Notes under the pieces: model-generated
Told to the model about the DNA's origin: nothing
What the model saw: only the letters and a program-made list of their open reading frames with translations
Database searches by the model: none
Source: Henckelia pumila
Taxonomy: Eukaryota > Streptophyta > Magnoliopsida > Lamiales > Gesneriaceae
Assembly: GCF_033568475.1 (NCBI RefSeq)
Contig: NC_133122.1
Coordinates: 143,723,402 to 143,787,401, forward strand
Reading direction: 5' to 3'
DNA: 64,000 nucleotides
Part shown: positions 1 to 12,210 of the stretch, in pieces
Numbering within the stretch: position 1 is the stretch's first letter
How the letters are laid out: the number at the start of each line of letters is the position of its first letter
Program-made: the position numbers and the translations under genes

Positions 1-386
1 ACTCGTTGTGAATCGGGGATCATTGGATGCTAATAATGCACCTTAGAGCGATCAACGAATTTTCTGGTGAATCGGAAGTGGGTGTGAGTAAGTATAGTAT
101 AACCCACGATTCACAAAGAGCTCGTACTTGGTAAAAGAAAATATCTTTTACTTGGTAAAAGAAAATATCTTTTTGAGAGGACCACACCATTTAGTTTCTG
201 TGGCTTTGGCCTAGTCCAACTGTAAATGGAATTGAGAGCTATGAGATCAAGGCCACAAAATTTGACAGCTGGTGTAAATACCAATTACTCCAACATTTCT
301 AAAAAGATATGGTATGAACCCGAGCTATATGAATAATAAGAATTTGAGCAAGTAAAAAGGCTATATAATCTGGATTTGAATCCAGC
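1..386. repeat. Upstream region of the acetyltransferase gene with a short inverted repeat
   Basis: Bases 1-19 (TTGTGAATCGGGG core) pair with about 102-121 (CCCACGATTCACAA core), which gives a hairpin or a MITE-like element that may be cut by the window edge. A 24-base unit is directly duplicated at about 126-174. The rest of the stretch up to the first exon is presumed promoter and 5' UTR of the gene starting at 387; I see no clear TATA box. Confidence 0.35.
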
Positions 387-2987
387 ATGTCTGCAGCCAT
401 TGCTCTGCAAAGCCCAGATTTCTCAAGAAAATCGAGCCATGGGAGACGAGTTCATCAAACAATTTCATCATCTTGGACAATGTGAGTTTGTTCGATCCAT
501 TTGCGTGTTAGTTCTCTCACAAGCTGCTTTATCTGAAGATTCAATGAAATTTCGTCTTTCGAGCAATAGATCGAAATTCTTGTTGAATGAGTAAGCAGAT
601 TTGTTTAAACATGCAGGGTGAGTTCTAAGTCGACCCCGGCAACCAAGGAAAAAGAAATATCAGAAGACCTTCGTAAATGCAATCCTTTAAGCATCAAATT
701 CGACAGATTGCAGCGATCAGATCAAGCGGCTAATCGAGGAGGAGACGGATTCGAGTATGGGCGGTTTGTGGCACGCGAAGCTCAAATTGATGAAGAATAT
801 TGGGTAAATATTACTTTATATACATAAGCTAAATATGGTGGTCTAGTATGTTTTTTTTTCCCGGCTGTTGACTAGACTAATGTTGCAATGCCTGCTGTGA
901 AATATTTTTTTTTTTAGGCAGCAGCATGGTTAAGGGCTGAAGCTCATTGGGAGGACCAAGAAAATGACCGGTTAGCACTAAAATTTTAATTCAACCTCCT
1001 TTTGTAACTTAATTTAGACTAGGAATGCACTTGAACTCGAACTTGACCGAGTAGAGATTTCTAAATGTGAGCTGGGATTCAAGTAGCTCGAGCTTGATCA
1101 AGCAGATATTTTCAAGTATGAGCTCAACTCAGAGTAATTTTGAGTAACTGAAGCTCGAGCTCGACCATCTCGATTCTCTCGAGCATCGATTGAGCTCGAG
1201 CTTAGCTGATTATTGTCGGAAACAATCTTCAAGTTAATCACTTGCAACCCCTAGTGTCGACACACACCACATATGTAACTGATACAAGAGATTATATCAA
1301 TGGTGGGAAGTCATTGTTTCTAGTGGTTGAGCTATGTAATAAATCATCTCATTGAAACTCATGCTTCTTTCCTTAAATTCTCATTTAGGCGTAGATAAGT
1401 TGCAAAGATCCCGACATGTGAAAACTCTTATTATCTATGTTTCCTGTTGTTTTTAAGACAGTCGCAAACCTTGTTCATTGATTCCAAATCATGATAAAAT
1501 CATATCCAATATTTACCTCAATCCTGATACCTTCAAATCAATGTGATGGAATATTCTAACTGGATCACTGCAGCTGAATGTCAACTTTGGAATTGCCATG
1601 CAGATATGCTGAAAGTTACAGAAGGAAATTTGCAGAACAGGTAGAAGAATAATCACTCAGCTTCTGTGTTACAATTCTTGAAGTTGGCTCTTCTTGCTGT
1701 AAAAAATCTTACCTTCTGCATCGTCCAGGAGTTCAATTCGTTGAAAACCAGATGCAAAGCTCAACTTGAAGAAAAATGCAATTGCATCGTGATGGTTTGC
1801 TCATATCTACTCCTGTCCTCATAGTTTGTGGGTTTGCAATTGGCACACCACTTGAATTTTGATTAAATTACTCACTTTGTCAGGCGAACGAGGAGGACCG
1901 AACCATGAAGCATAATGTACTGAAGAGTGTCGTTGGAACCTTGGATTTGAGCTATGGATATTTGTCACATGGGCAGTCTTTTCCAGGGGTACCGCTGAAC
2001 TCAAACACTGATCGCACATCATGAACAGTCAATCTTTTAGTCCCCTGAAAATTGGTCGCATTTTATGAACAGGAACGGATTAAAGCTCCCCTTTTTGGCT
2101 TTGTCAACAGAAAACTATCTAGTAAATTTGGTTACATTGCAAACTTATGCGTTGCTAAGTCAGCACGTCGCAAGGGTATTGCAAGAAACATGCTGCAATT
2201 TGCCATTTCCCTCGCAAAAAAGCATGGTAAGCACAAGGAACCAAATCGCCTTATGGTAAAATATCACTTGAAGTAAAAATGAAAAGAGGGATAGTCTGCG
2301 TTGCTCTTCACATTTACTATATTCAATGCATAAGCTCAGAATTGAACCTATAACTTGAGCATTTTTCAAATTATTGACACTCATCAAATATAAGGCACTT
2401 CTCATTCCACCCATTCTGCTGCATCAGCCCCTATATAAACACTCATGCGTTGACAAGTAATCTAACTACAATGTAAATGTTTGCCATATTAGTGGCACTA
2501 ACTCAACAGTAGTCCTTTTCGGTGTCACCTCTTTTGCCGCATCATTTCTCCAGAAAACATCATCAACATCATGAAATAAACTAAACAGTAGAGGCTAAGT
2601 ACTGTGCATCCTGTCAAGTTTAGCTACCACCCCACAGATTCTTGCGTAACGAACGAATATTGTTACTTTCGGACTACTTTTATATTGTCTTGTAGGTGTA
2701 AAGCAGCTGTTTGTGCATGTTCATGGAAATAATAAACCAGCTCAGGTTCTTTATCAAAAGATGGGATTTAAGGTATTTTCGATTTGGAACGCTCTGTTCA
2801 AGCTTTTAGTTGCTTAACAATAACAGTTGACATAAATAAAATATCAAGTGCCTGAATCTTATTAAGATTTTGGGTTAATTTCTGATTCTTCCTTTTCATT
2901 TGTCGTAATCAGGTAGTTGATGCAGCAACCTTTCAGCTTTCTTCTCATCAAACCTACTTGCTTTGCTTTGAAAATTCGAACTACTAA
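387..2987 (+). CDS. GCN5-related N-acetyltransferase (GNAT), probably plastid-targeted
   Basis: Nine exons join in frame to a 282-residue protein: 387-481, 617-803, 918-970, 1604-1640, 1729-1794, 1884-1988, 2073-2226, 2696-2772, 2913-2987. All introns are GT-AG and every phase matches. The C-terminal half is an acetyl-CoA-dependent GNAT fold: strand beta4 GYIANLCVAKSARRKGIA (about residues 201-218) holds the R/Q-x-x-G-x-A acetyl-CoA pyrophosphate loop, followed by an alpha3 helix and the motif-B segment LFVHVHGNNKPAQVLYQKMGF. The N-terminus MSAAIALQSPDFSRKSS is rich in Ser, Ala and Arg with no early acidic residue, which suits a chloroplast transit peptide. I chose the ATG at 387 because it reads straight into this leader and splices in phase; the longer reading frame starting just upstream is a different frame. 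Plant plastid GNATs acetylate protein N-termini and lysines (family knowledge); the substrate here is unknown. From memory it is closest to Arabidopsis At2g06025-type proteins. It converges with MOB1, about 510 bp away. Confidence 0.88.
1020..1210. repeat. CTCGAGCT-rich segment in intron 3 of the GNAT gene
   Basis: The words AGCTCGAGCTTG, CTCGAGCTC and their complements recur about every 30-50 bases on both strands, so the segment is largely self-complementary. This looks like an eroded foldback MITE of the hAT type, but I see no clean ends or target-site duplication. Confidence 0.35.
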
Positions 2988-3496
2988 TTAATGACATTCA
3001 ATTGTAATGTCTATTGTCTAATCAATATTGAATTCTGGGGCCTTAATTATTAGTATTTGAAATTTTAAAAATTGCTGACATGTATGTATAACATACGTAA
3101 ATTATTTGACCATGTATCAATGCTAAAATATTGTTTTTATGTCCATAGCAGTATAAAATTCTTGGAACACCGTATTAACATATACAATCGATATTCTAGC
3201 AGTATGGCATACAATCACACTAGAATACCAAAATAAGATTTGAAATTATCTATAAAATATTTCATCATATGGCACTAAAGCAAAACAAGAACATTTTTAA
3301 AAATACTAGGAAGATCAATAAATATTTACCTAGTACTGCTTGAATATAGAGATCCATACATGTGTACATTTAGCTGTTATAAACAGTAGATTAATTATCC
3401 AATAGCTCTATTGCTACGACCTCAGCAATGGAGGTGGAAAAGGTAAGAGCTGTCAATTTGAATGAATGAATGATTAAGAGATCAAGAATGCTCGTC
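2988..3496. other. Convergent intergenic spacer between GNAT and MOB1
   Basis: AT-rich 3' flanks of two genes that face each other. It should contain both 3' UTRs. I see no coding potential and no recognisable repeat. Confidence 0.5.
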
Positions 3497-5316
3497 CTAA
3501 CACTGCAAGATAGACTCGACAATCTCTTGCAGTGGCGCGAGCTCTCCCCTGTCGATTAGTTTGAATTCCTGCATGAAATGCAAGAGAAACGATTGATTTT
3601 CGATCCCACTTTCACCATAAACAAACAATGAGAAATAGAATATATAGTGAGATCCGAATCATTCCCTATGCTTACCCACGTAAACAGAACAAAGTGCTTG
3701 AAGCAAGTATTGAGATGTGCTTCTTCTTTGAGATTCACTATCGTCTGGAAGTGGGAGTGATAGATGTGTGCATACACGCGGAACAACCTCTTTAGTATAG
3801 TTTTTACGACATCTATGAAGTTGTGTGGAAAAGGTGTGCCTGCAGTAAAATTAGAAGAAAATTTTAGTTTTTCGCCGAGGAAGAATTGACAAGGATATAT
3901 AGTGCACGTTAGCTGTAGACCATGCCACCATTAGTCCATTACCACTTACCTAATTTCTGAGGGAAAATGGACTCGTCGTCAAGCTGAACTTCGATCCAAT
4001 CCATTAAATACTCGACATATTTTGGAGCAGAAACCTCCATAGGTTTCTTCACAGTGATCCCATCGGCCCATCTGTACTCGTATCTGGTTCAAAAGATAAA
4101 ATTTCAACAAAAATTTCAAATGGAATCCTAAAGCCTAAGTTGTGCTTGTACATACTTTTGTCCCGCTGACATTGTTGGACAAGTTAATGATGTGCAGAAC
4201 TCTGTGAGAGTGCCATACAGGATATTTACTTGATTAAAGAAGTCCACAGCTGTAAAATACAACAAAGACATTCATCAAATCAATTTCGAAAACTTAAAGT
4301 ACCCTATCGATCAATCAAACTCGTAACCCATATATATACAAGCCATTGGCAAATCGGTAATATTCGATGCTACTCCGATGGAACCTAAATCAAAACAAAC
4401 AAAATCTTACTATTTACTGCCAACCACTCGTTAAGATCCTCGCCGAGTGGAAGTCTCACAGCCTCCCTCAAATTGCCGCTACCCAATGTGGCATCAATGT
4501 GCTTCTTAAGTTGCAAGCCCTGAATCAATCCCAAACTGGGTTATAAGATTTACACATAATCAAACCCCTCAACTAAATTCCCTTCCACAAATTAATAATA
4601 GGCCAATGATTAGCGTTTAACCAGGGGCATCAATGGGGAATTTCGTATCGAACAAAAAAAAATTCGAAATGTACGTGTAATTTTCTAAATAATAAAAAAA
4701 CGTTAACATTTTAACCCGAAAGATATTAAATTACATCGCAATCCAATATATTAAATCCACCATAAATAAAACATGACTGGTCGCGCGTACAGACCTTACT
4801 TCCAGAAGGTGCACTCTTCTTGGGACGAAAAGTTTTCTGATTTCTGCAACCATTAATGCAATCATTTGTCACACAAAATTAGCTTTGCAACTATTTACTT
4901 TACCCAAGTCATGATTAATACATGAAATCGGGACAATTGACTGTTCATCGAACAGCAGATTACGAATTATATACCCAATTCCTGCGGGAGCAAGTTTTTC
5001 AAACCCAAAAATCATGAATATGCAAGAACTAGTAATCCCGAAAAACTAAATCCCACATAAGATCAAAAGAAAACTAAAATATTAATTCAACCCAAAAAAA
5101 AAAAAAAAACACATGCATGCATTGGAAAACAAAATAATCGTGGACAAAAAAGCAACGAAACCCAGCCACGGAACCAGGATTCTGAAAAAAAATTAAACAT
5201 CAGGTAAAAAAAAAAACCATTATACTATCAATATAAAGAGGGGATTGCTTGCGGGAACATAGTATTATACAGTGAAATGGAGAAGTTTACCTGCTTCCAA
5301 TCCCAAAAAGACTCAT
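3497..5316 (-). CDS. MOB1: MOB kinase activator-like protein 1 (MOB1)
   Basis: Seven exons on the minus strand, in coding order 5291-5316, 4795-4843, 4411-4519, 4156-4249, 3950-4083, 3676-3839, 3497-3568, join to 215 residues, matching the 215-216 usual for MOB1. The start reads [20 protein letters not shown] and the hallmark [26 protein letters not shown] and [11 protein letters not shown] segments are all present. The four zinc ligands are in place: Cys80, Cys85, His162 and His167. MOB1 is the adaptor that binds and activates NDR/LATS-type kinases in the Hippo-like pathway; in Arabidopsis it affects growth and auxin responses (family knowledge). One oddity is Trp192 at the exon 6/7 junction (FTWEF), where animal MOB1 has His. 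The splice donor there is a good GTAAGC. All phases fit, so this should be a working gene. Confidence 0.97.
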
Positions 5317-7130
5317 GATTCTGGAGAACTAATCGATTCGGTGATAATTGAGGAATCCAATTCCAGTTGTTGAATTAAGGGTTTTTTGCATGTTCGCTTA
5401 TCTGGAATGTTTGTGTGCGTATATATAGAGATTGAGAGGGTGGGGCTTTGACAGTCTGGCAATGAAAGAGGTGGCCAAAGTCTACTTTTTCACTCCATCT
5501 CCACACACATATCTTCTATTACATTAGAAGTCGTAATCGATAGTCGTCGATAGTCGATATCTTTCGATGTATGCTATCTAAATTTCCGAGTGAAAACATT
5601 AAGCTGAAACTTATGTTAATCAAGTAAATTATATTTGATAAACTCTTTGCGATAAGCTCGTTCGAGAAAATTATTAATAAAAATCATCCCGTTTATGATA
5701 ATTGATAAAACATTCGCTCAATATCTTTCGAAATGATGTATGATTGAGTTGTCATTCATTCAGACGTGAGAACAACATGAACCAGGTGGCATTGGGTTGG
5801 GAGCAATATATACATCCATATCTATTTTATATTTCTATTATTTAGTGTAAATAAAATGAGTTTTTCAATCATAAATTAATAATTTTGGTCTTTATTCTAC
5901 ACTATTTATATATATATGGTCAGAACATAAGTGTAAAAACAGATTACATATTTGCCACGTGCATAAAAGGAATAAAGAAAGAAATAAAATTCAGTTTGTT
6001 GCTTCTATATACAATGGAACTAAAATAAAATGTGTCTACAGAAAAGAAAAAAAAAAAGTAGTTATACTGATTAACTGCAGTACTGCACTAGAATAAGTCT
6101 TTTGTGAGATAGTTTCACGGATATTTATTCGTGAAACGGGTCAACCATACTCATATTTATAATAAAAAATAATATATTTGATATAAAAATTAATATATAT
6201 TTTTTTACTTACGAGTGACTTAAATAAGAAAATTGTTTCACAAAATTGACTCCTAAGACCGCAATCAGTACCGCATGAATTTTGTGTTTGGGAAATAAGA
6301 TTAATAAGTGAATTTAAGTGTAATTGATGAATTAATTGTGTTAACTGTTAATTAGGTGTACTCATTTATTCAAACACTGGGTGCATCATGACCCACGTTG
6401 AATTGGTGTATGGACGGTTTGTAGGTTGAATAATCCAAATTGGCATAGACAAAAACAACTAATAACACTGTTCAAGTGATTATTTAATTTACCTTTGAAA
6501 TAAATAACAATTTTGTTTTTTTTGATATTTTGACTTTTATGTTAAATTTGAAAAGAAATGAATGTTTAATATAAAATTCTTTAATTGGACAATTTTTTAA
6601 CGTAATTTTTGTTCTTATTTTTCTTATTAATATTTGTTATTAAAATCGTACATTAATAATCAATAAATATTAATATCTTAATAAATAACATTTCATAATT
6701 ATAAACCAAATATATAAATAAAGTAATATATTAATTTTTTTACCATACTTTGTATACTTATTTTTCTTATTATTTGTTATTACTATCATAATAAAATTTT
6801 CTCATAATTATAAAACAAATATATAAATAAATATATTATTTTAATGTTTTGAAATCATTATTAGAAATTTTTGTTCAAAAATATAAAAAAATATTAAAAA
6901 AGAAATTTAGTAAATAAATCATTTCCTCCGCGTGTGAAGCACGTGTTATTTACTCGTATGTGTTTCCTAACATGTATAAAGCTGTGTTCTAGTAGGTTTT
7001 AGAGGTATAAATGGACTGTTATAGTACTGTTGTAGCATGTGTGCCTATGCTGTGAATGAACAACCTTTTTTTTCCCATGACATGTGACACAACTAAGATT
7101 TGAATCATTATTGTTACCGTTGTTATTGTT
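5317..7130. other. Gene-poor spacer upstream of MOB1
   Basis: AT-rich DNA holding the MOB1 promoter at its left end. A degenerate stretch at about 6095-6260 (GTGAGATAGTTTCACGGAT...TTGTTTCACAAAATTG) looks like a worn copy of the GTGAGAC/GTCTCAC foldback family seen again at 7450-7775. No coding potential was recognised. Confidence 0.4.
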
Positions 7131-7283
7131 TTGTTTTTTGTTTTTTTTGTGATGTGGTAATCCTTATTCGAGCAAGTTCTGTGTGACAGATTAGTCCAAA
7201 CAAATGTTGGTAAAAGAAATCGAACTTTTGACTTTTGATCAAGAGTTCACATACTCCACCAACTTGAACACCCCTTTAGGAGC
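7131..7283 (-). mobile_element. tRNA-derived SINE, minus strand
   Basis: Read on the minus strand it begins near GGGGTGTTCAAGTTGG and carries a pol III B-box-like word GTTCGATTTC (complement at about 7215-7225), ending in a poly(A)-like T-rich tract at 7131-7149 on the plus strand. It is flanked by a 17-base target-site duplication, TTACCGTTGTTATTGTT at 7114-7130 and TTACCATTGTTATTGTT at 7284-7300, with one mismatch. It matches the SINE at 58601-58822 over the first ~80 bases, so the two are members of one family. Confidence 0.75.
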
Positions 7284-7449
7284 TTACCATTGTTATTGTT
7301 GTTTCTATTATATGTCGTTCCATAGATTTTTAATATATTTTAATTTACAAAACGTAAATTGATTGATAAATTATTAAATTTGTTGCATTTGTATGGATGA
7401 AGAGACGGAGCTGTAGTGATTTGATTAAATTTGATGGGTGATTTGAGGC

Positions 7450-7775
7450 ATATATTAACACAAGAACTTACGTGTGACCGTGTAATGAATCTAGCATATG
7501 AAAAAATATAATTTTAAAAAAAAACTCGTATGAGTTTGTCACACGGTTCAATTTTATCAGACATGTCTCTTATCCGATCCAACTCGTGAAAAATATTATT
7601 TTTAATGTAAAAAATATTACATTTTATTTCTAATATGGTATGAGTCGACTCAACTCACGGATTTAAATCCGTAAGACCATTTCACAAGAAATTTACTCTT
7701 ATTTTTTATTTTAAAATATTATTTTTTTACTGTACTGATATAAATATGTGAGACCGTCTTACATGAGATTTATCA
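7450..7775. repeat. Degenerate foldback repeat with GTGTGACCGT / GAGACCGTCTTAC ends
   Basis: The left end ACGTGTGACCGTG and the right end GTGAGACCGTCTTACATGAG are roughly complementary, as are internal GTCACACGGTTCAA and CTCACGG words. This resembles an abundant MITE-like family of asterid genomes with GAGACGGTCTCAC termini (recalled, not searched). Further worn pieces may lie at 6095-6260 and 25370-25420. Confidence 0.4.
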
Positions 7776-7976
7776 TATATATAAAATGACATTCATCTTG
7801 AGTTTATTTCAAATTTATTTCAAATATTACTTTTACATCTACAAAACTAAATTAACAAAAAAAGAAAAAATAGATTTGATAGTCACCCAAAATAAATTCA
7901 TATGTGTGTGCATATGTGCGTATATTATTGTAACTTAAATCATATGCTCAAAATACAATCAGTAAGTCACCACTTA

Positions 7977-8112
7977 AATAGTGTTTGTAACCTCTAAAAA
8001 TAAGTGATTATGGAGATTCTCTTAATAAATTTGTTAAGAGAATCTCTATAATCAATTATTTTGTTAAGAAAATCTTCATAATCACTTATTTTTAAAGGTT
8101 GCAAACACTATC
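7977..8112. mobile_element. Tourist-like MITE (perfect small foldback)
   Basis: A 136 bp element whose two halves are almost complete reverse complements: 5' AATAGTGTTTGTAACC against 3' end read backward GATAGTGTTTGCAACC, then AATAAGTGATTATGGAGATT against its complement. It is flanked by TTA on both sides (7974-7976 and 8113-8115), the target-site duplication of PIF/Harbinger-type elements. Confidence 0.75.
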
Positions 8113-8531
8113 TTAATTAATAAAATTTTTCTAATAAGAAAAGAATTTTACCATAATTAAATCTTGAACTTGAGACATTGACACTTTGACTAACATAGTC
8201 CTTGAATTTTTAGATATAGAAAGCATGAATTCGAGGTTCTTTGAACGGATGAAATGTCTACATACAGATTGATGATGATTAATGTAAGAAAATGAGAGTA
8301 GATTTTTCATGCTATATTTGGTGGGGCCTTGGATTAGCTGTTGTTGGAAAGTTGTCCAATCATGCCAATTCATGACCAAAGAATCAGATGCCACATAAAA
8401 TTATGCAATTTGCAGATTAGTTTGGGCCACAGGCAGGTAGGCAACTAGATTCATCAACTTCTCATCATCCTCTATTTTGTAGAGCTTTGGATTGGATTGG
8501 GTTGTATTCTAGACTTCTAGTTGTGTGGATA

Positions 8532-8532
8532 A

Positions 8533-8586
<54 letters not shown>

Positions 8587-8588
8587 TT
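8532..8588. repeat. (ATT)n microsatellite
   Basis: About 18 uninterrupted TTA/ATT trinucleotide units. It would encode poly-tyrosine in one frame, but no gene surrounds it. Confidence 0.95.
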
Positions 8589-8725
8589 ATTAAAAATGTT
8601 TTTCGATTAAGAAATCACAAAATCTCCATTATTATAGACTATATCATATCAGCAAATCATGTCCATAAATATATTAAAATATAATATTTTTTACATAAAC
8701 AATAATATTTTTTCATTGAATGAGT

Positions 8726-9230
8726 CGGATTACACCAAAATGGCGTTGGATTCTTTGCTCCAACCCAGCGCTATTTTCAGCGTTGGGTTGGTGCAAAGCT
8801 ACGCTATCCCCTTCCCTTTTTTTTGTTTTCTAATTATGTATTATAATATATTTTAAGATATTTATTCAATAAATAATTAAATTTATGTTTTTAATTATAT
8901 TATCAATTGATAAAATAATAAAATTAATATTTTAAAATAATTTTTAAAACATATTTAATTAAACATTTTAATTCATTAATATTTGTAATGAATATCTATA
9001 TACAAATTATTTTAGATATTATTTATATTTTAATTATTTGGTCTAAAAATATTTTGGAGAATAAATTAGTTGTTGTGTATAAAATAATAGAAAATATTTG
9101 AGAATATTCTTTTTAGTGTAGAGTTTAGAGTTAATAAGTTGGAAATGAGTTTTGTTTTTGGTGTAGGATTTACACTATCTTAAAGTTACTGTACACCAAT
9201 ATAACGTAATGGATTGAAGATGATCTAATA
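8726..9230. mobile_element. Possible PIF/Harbinger-like MITE with an internal hairpin
   Basis: The right end, read backward, is TAGATCATCTTCAATCC followed by ATTACGTTATATTGGTGTAC, close to the GAGCATCTCCAATCC-type termini common in plant Harbinger MITEs. The left part holds a tight hairpin at 8753-8798, with CTTTGCTCCAACCCAGCGCT pairing to AGCGTTGGGTTGGTGCAAAG around a 6-base loop. The left terminus is not clear. Confidence 0.4.
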
Positions 9231-10243
9231 ATCTTAAAAAATGGACTCGTAAGACAATTGGGTAGTTTTTTTTTTTTTTTCTTTCAAAAAATTTTGTTAC
9301 AAAAGCCAAAGAGGAAAAGAGAGAAACACTAAGAGAAGCGCTTTTATGAAATATAGTACTTTAAACCGCACCTAAAATCTAATTGAGTTGTAGAAGTGGT
9401 TTTTAATCGATTAAAAGAACTAATATCATGCTTTTTAAGATAACACTATAAATACATAGAAAGAAGCCAATTGAAATGTTGATGAAACACTAACCTACCC
9501 GATGTCGAAAAACGGTATGTCCACTTATCAGATTTGCAGTATAAATTAGCATTCAGTGGGATATTCGAATTGATAGAGTTGTCAAATCATATTCAGTGGT
9601 AATACGTTAGTTTGAATATTTACTCAAAAGTATCGAAATATGTGATTGTGATATCATGTGTGTATATGTATATGTATTATAAAATTTCACCATAGGCTAA
9701 AAATGCTAGGCATATATATAGGGAATGTATACGTATATTTGTGTTGCAGGATCATTAGTGACATCAATTGTTTACGTATTGAAAGTGGTTCTCAACATAG
9801 ACCAATAAAACCCTCGGCTTGAAGTTTTGGGCCCAATAGAAAATGGTTGTTACATTTCGATCTTCGAAAAATAAGACCCTTGAACAATTTTTATATAAAT
9901 TCATGCACCATCGCACGTACGTGTTCCGTGTTCGTCTAGCATTTTTTTTTTTTCATTAAAATGGTTAGTATTATCGTAAAAAGTAATAAAGGGTCATATT
10001 ATCATTTGAATTGATTATATTTATAATTATTTAATGATTATATTAGAGACTAAACTGTAATTTTAAATATTAAAAAAACAAAAATATAATATTTATATCA
10101 TATAAAGACAATTGTGTGCATATAATACGATATTTATTTTTAAAAGTATTTGATTTTAATGTGATTTTTTTTCAACATAATAGTTTTGTGGGTTTATTTT
10201 TAAATTATGAGCACCAAGAGACCATTTGTATGACACACACACG

Positions 10244-10279
<36 letters not shown>

Positions 10280-11231
10280 TTTGTATATTATATATATTCT
10301 ATCTATTAATCTTTTTCTATTTTATATCTTATTAGCTATACCTATTTATTAAGTGAGACTTGAGAGGGCCTTAGGAAAACCAACTTGGTCTCTTGGTATG
10401 GTCTTAATTTGAATTTCAAATTATTTGAAAAAATGATGGAAAATGGTAGGAAATAACTAATATACATATTTAATTCATGATCTTTCCTAATAGACTTATT
10501 ACTAATACTTAACTCAAGAAACATTTATTTTTTGTTCCAATAAATTTATTAGATTTTTTCAAAATTAATTTTAATAAAAAATCAATTTTTTCGTCACACA
10601 CAACAAGTGTGCAAATACGCTAGTTATTTTATTAAAGTTGAGGGTAATTGGTACATTTTTATGGCTAAACCCTCCCTTATTTTGCCATTTACTATATATT
10701 TAATTACCAAAATATAATTTTATTTTTTCTATTGATAACTGCTTATTTACGATACCACATTTATAAAAAATTAATTTATTTATTTTTAAAAAATCAAATT
10801 TCAAAATTGTTTTTTAATTTATTTTTTTTGTTTTTATTTTTAAAAAACGAATTGCATAAGCACACAACACATGCTTTCGAAAACTAATATATATATATAT
10901 ATATGATAGGATCAAACGATTAACACTAGATCAAAAATTATAACTATTAGCCAAGACACAACATCATTTCTTTATACTTGTGAGCATATAGGTCGGGATG
11001 TTGTATATCTCTGTGTGTGTATTTATGCACGAAGGAATTAGTATTTGTTTGCAAGAAAGAAAATTGAAAAAAGTGAGTTGACATAATATCCTTCACACAT
11101 GTATCGGCAATCATAATATGTAGTTAAAAAATAAATAATAAAAAAGTTTGATTACCAAAAACACCAAAAATAAGTTTATATCCCAAAAATGACAACTAAA
11201 TTTTATTTATCACTGAAACTCATATATTATT
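9231..11231. other. Gene-poor AT-rich spacer
   Basis: No convincing exons. It contains a long (AT)n microsatellite near 10248-10277 and smaller ones near 10890-10905. Short open frames here are low-complexity. Confidence 0.5.
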
Positions 11232-12210
11232 TGTTAAAAATATTGAATCAAAAGGGTTGAAATAGAGTTGGAAAATGTGAAAATAAAAAAAATCGTGCTC
11301 GAGCTTGCAAAATTGGCACAATTGAGCGCGTCTGGCCCAAGTGAAGGGGCCAGGACAGAACTATATGCGCGCTCAAGCGTGCCTAGCTGCGCTCCAGCGC
11401 GCGGGTTTGCGCGTTGGAGCGCGAGCGATGCTACTAAAAAATATGGCAGCGTTTTGACTCCGGATATTTGCACCTGTTCGAGGCCCTTTTCTTTTCTGAT
11501 GGAATGACAATTATTATATGATGTATATTCATTCCAAGGCACATAAAAAAATGCGATAGAAGCAGTTTTGTGCAGAAGGTTGCTTCCTTCGATGACATGT
11601 CATGTTTCTTGAACACAAACCTGTGACCATCTATAAATATGGTATAAATATGGTAGAGTTCAATTTACCTTAAGAGTTTTACCCAAATTATAAATTCAAT
11701 GTCCTATTATTTGTCACATCAATAATATCCCATTAATTATGCTCATGTGTAAAAATATTGACCATCGGATACATAATTTGGGTAATACCCATAAAATAGG
11801 ATCTCATTAACCAATATAAATACACATTCCCTTGACTGCATTAAACATACAACACACAAGAGCAATAATATTTTTGCATATTTTCTCTTCTATTCACTTA
11901 AAAGTTGTGCATATAAGAGTTCGCAGATATCAAGTAATTTATTGTGCTACTATTACTTAATACAAGTTATATTTTAGAGACGATTGTCAATAACGTTAAA
12001 GCACTTGAATATAAGGCCATTCATATTGCGAAAAGAGAATTATACTTTTGCCTCGACAGACCAAAACATCTTTATTCATCCACATACAGATACAAACAAC
12101 AGTTGATATATATCAATAACATTATTTTCCATATAATATTAAAGTGCGTTACTTTTGTCCTCAACAAACTAAATCTCGATGAACAAAAATCTCAGTGCAA
12201 GATTATTGCT
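11232..12210 (+). mobile_element. Old solo-LTR-like relic related to the Copia LTRs at 26-28 kb
   Basis: It starts TGTTAAAAATATTGAATCA...GGGTTG and continues into a run with CGTGCTCGAGC-type and GCGCGCTCAAGCG words, as do the Copia LTRs at 25999 and 27561. The right boundary is not resolved. A MITE (11651-11815) lies inside it. It is much more diverged than the 26-28 kb copies, so it is older and decayed. Confidence 0.5.
11651..11815. mobile_element. MITE, family member 1 (second copy at 41208-41362)
   Basis: Inner inverted ends TTTTACCCAAATTAT and ATAATTTGGGTAATA bracket a core with GTCACATCAATAATATCCCATTAATTATGC. The same order of words recurs at 41208-41362, which shows a dispersed element. 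The class cannot be fixed because the target-site duplication is unclear. Confidence 0.6.

Noticed and set aside
8487-8684. Frame with a run of Tyr residues
   Set aside because: Translation of the (ATT)n microsatellite.
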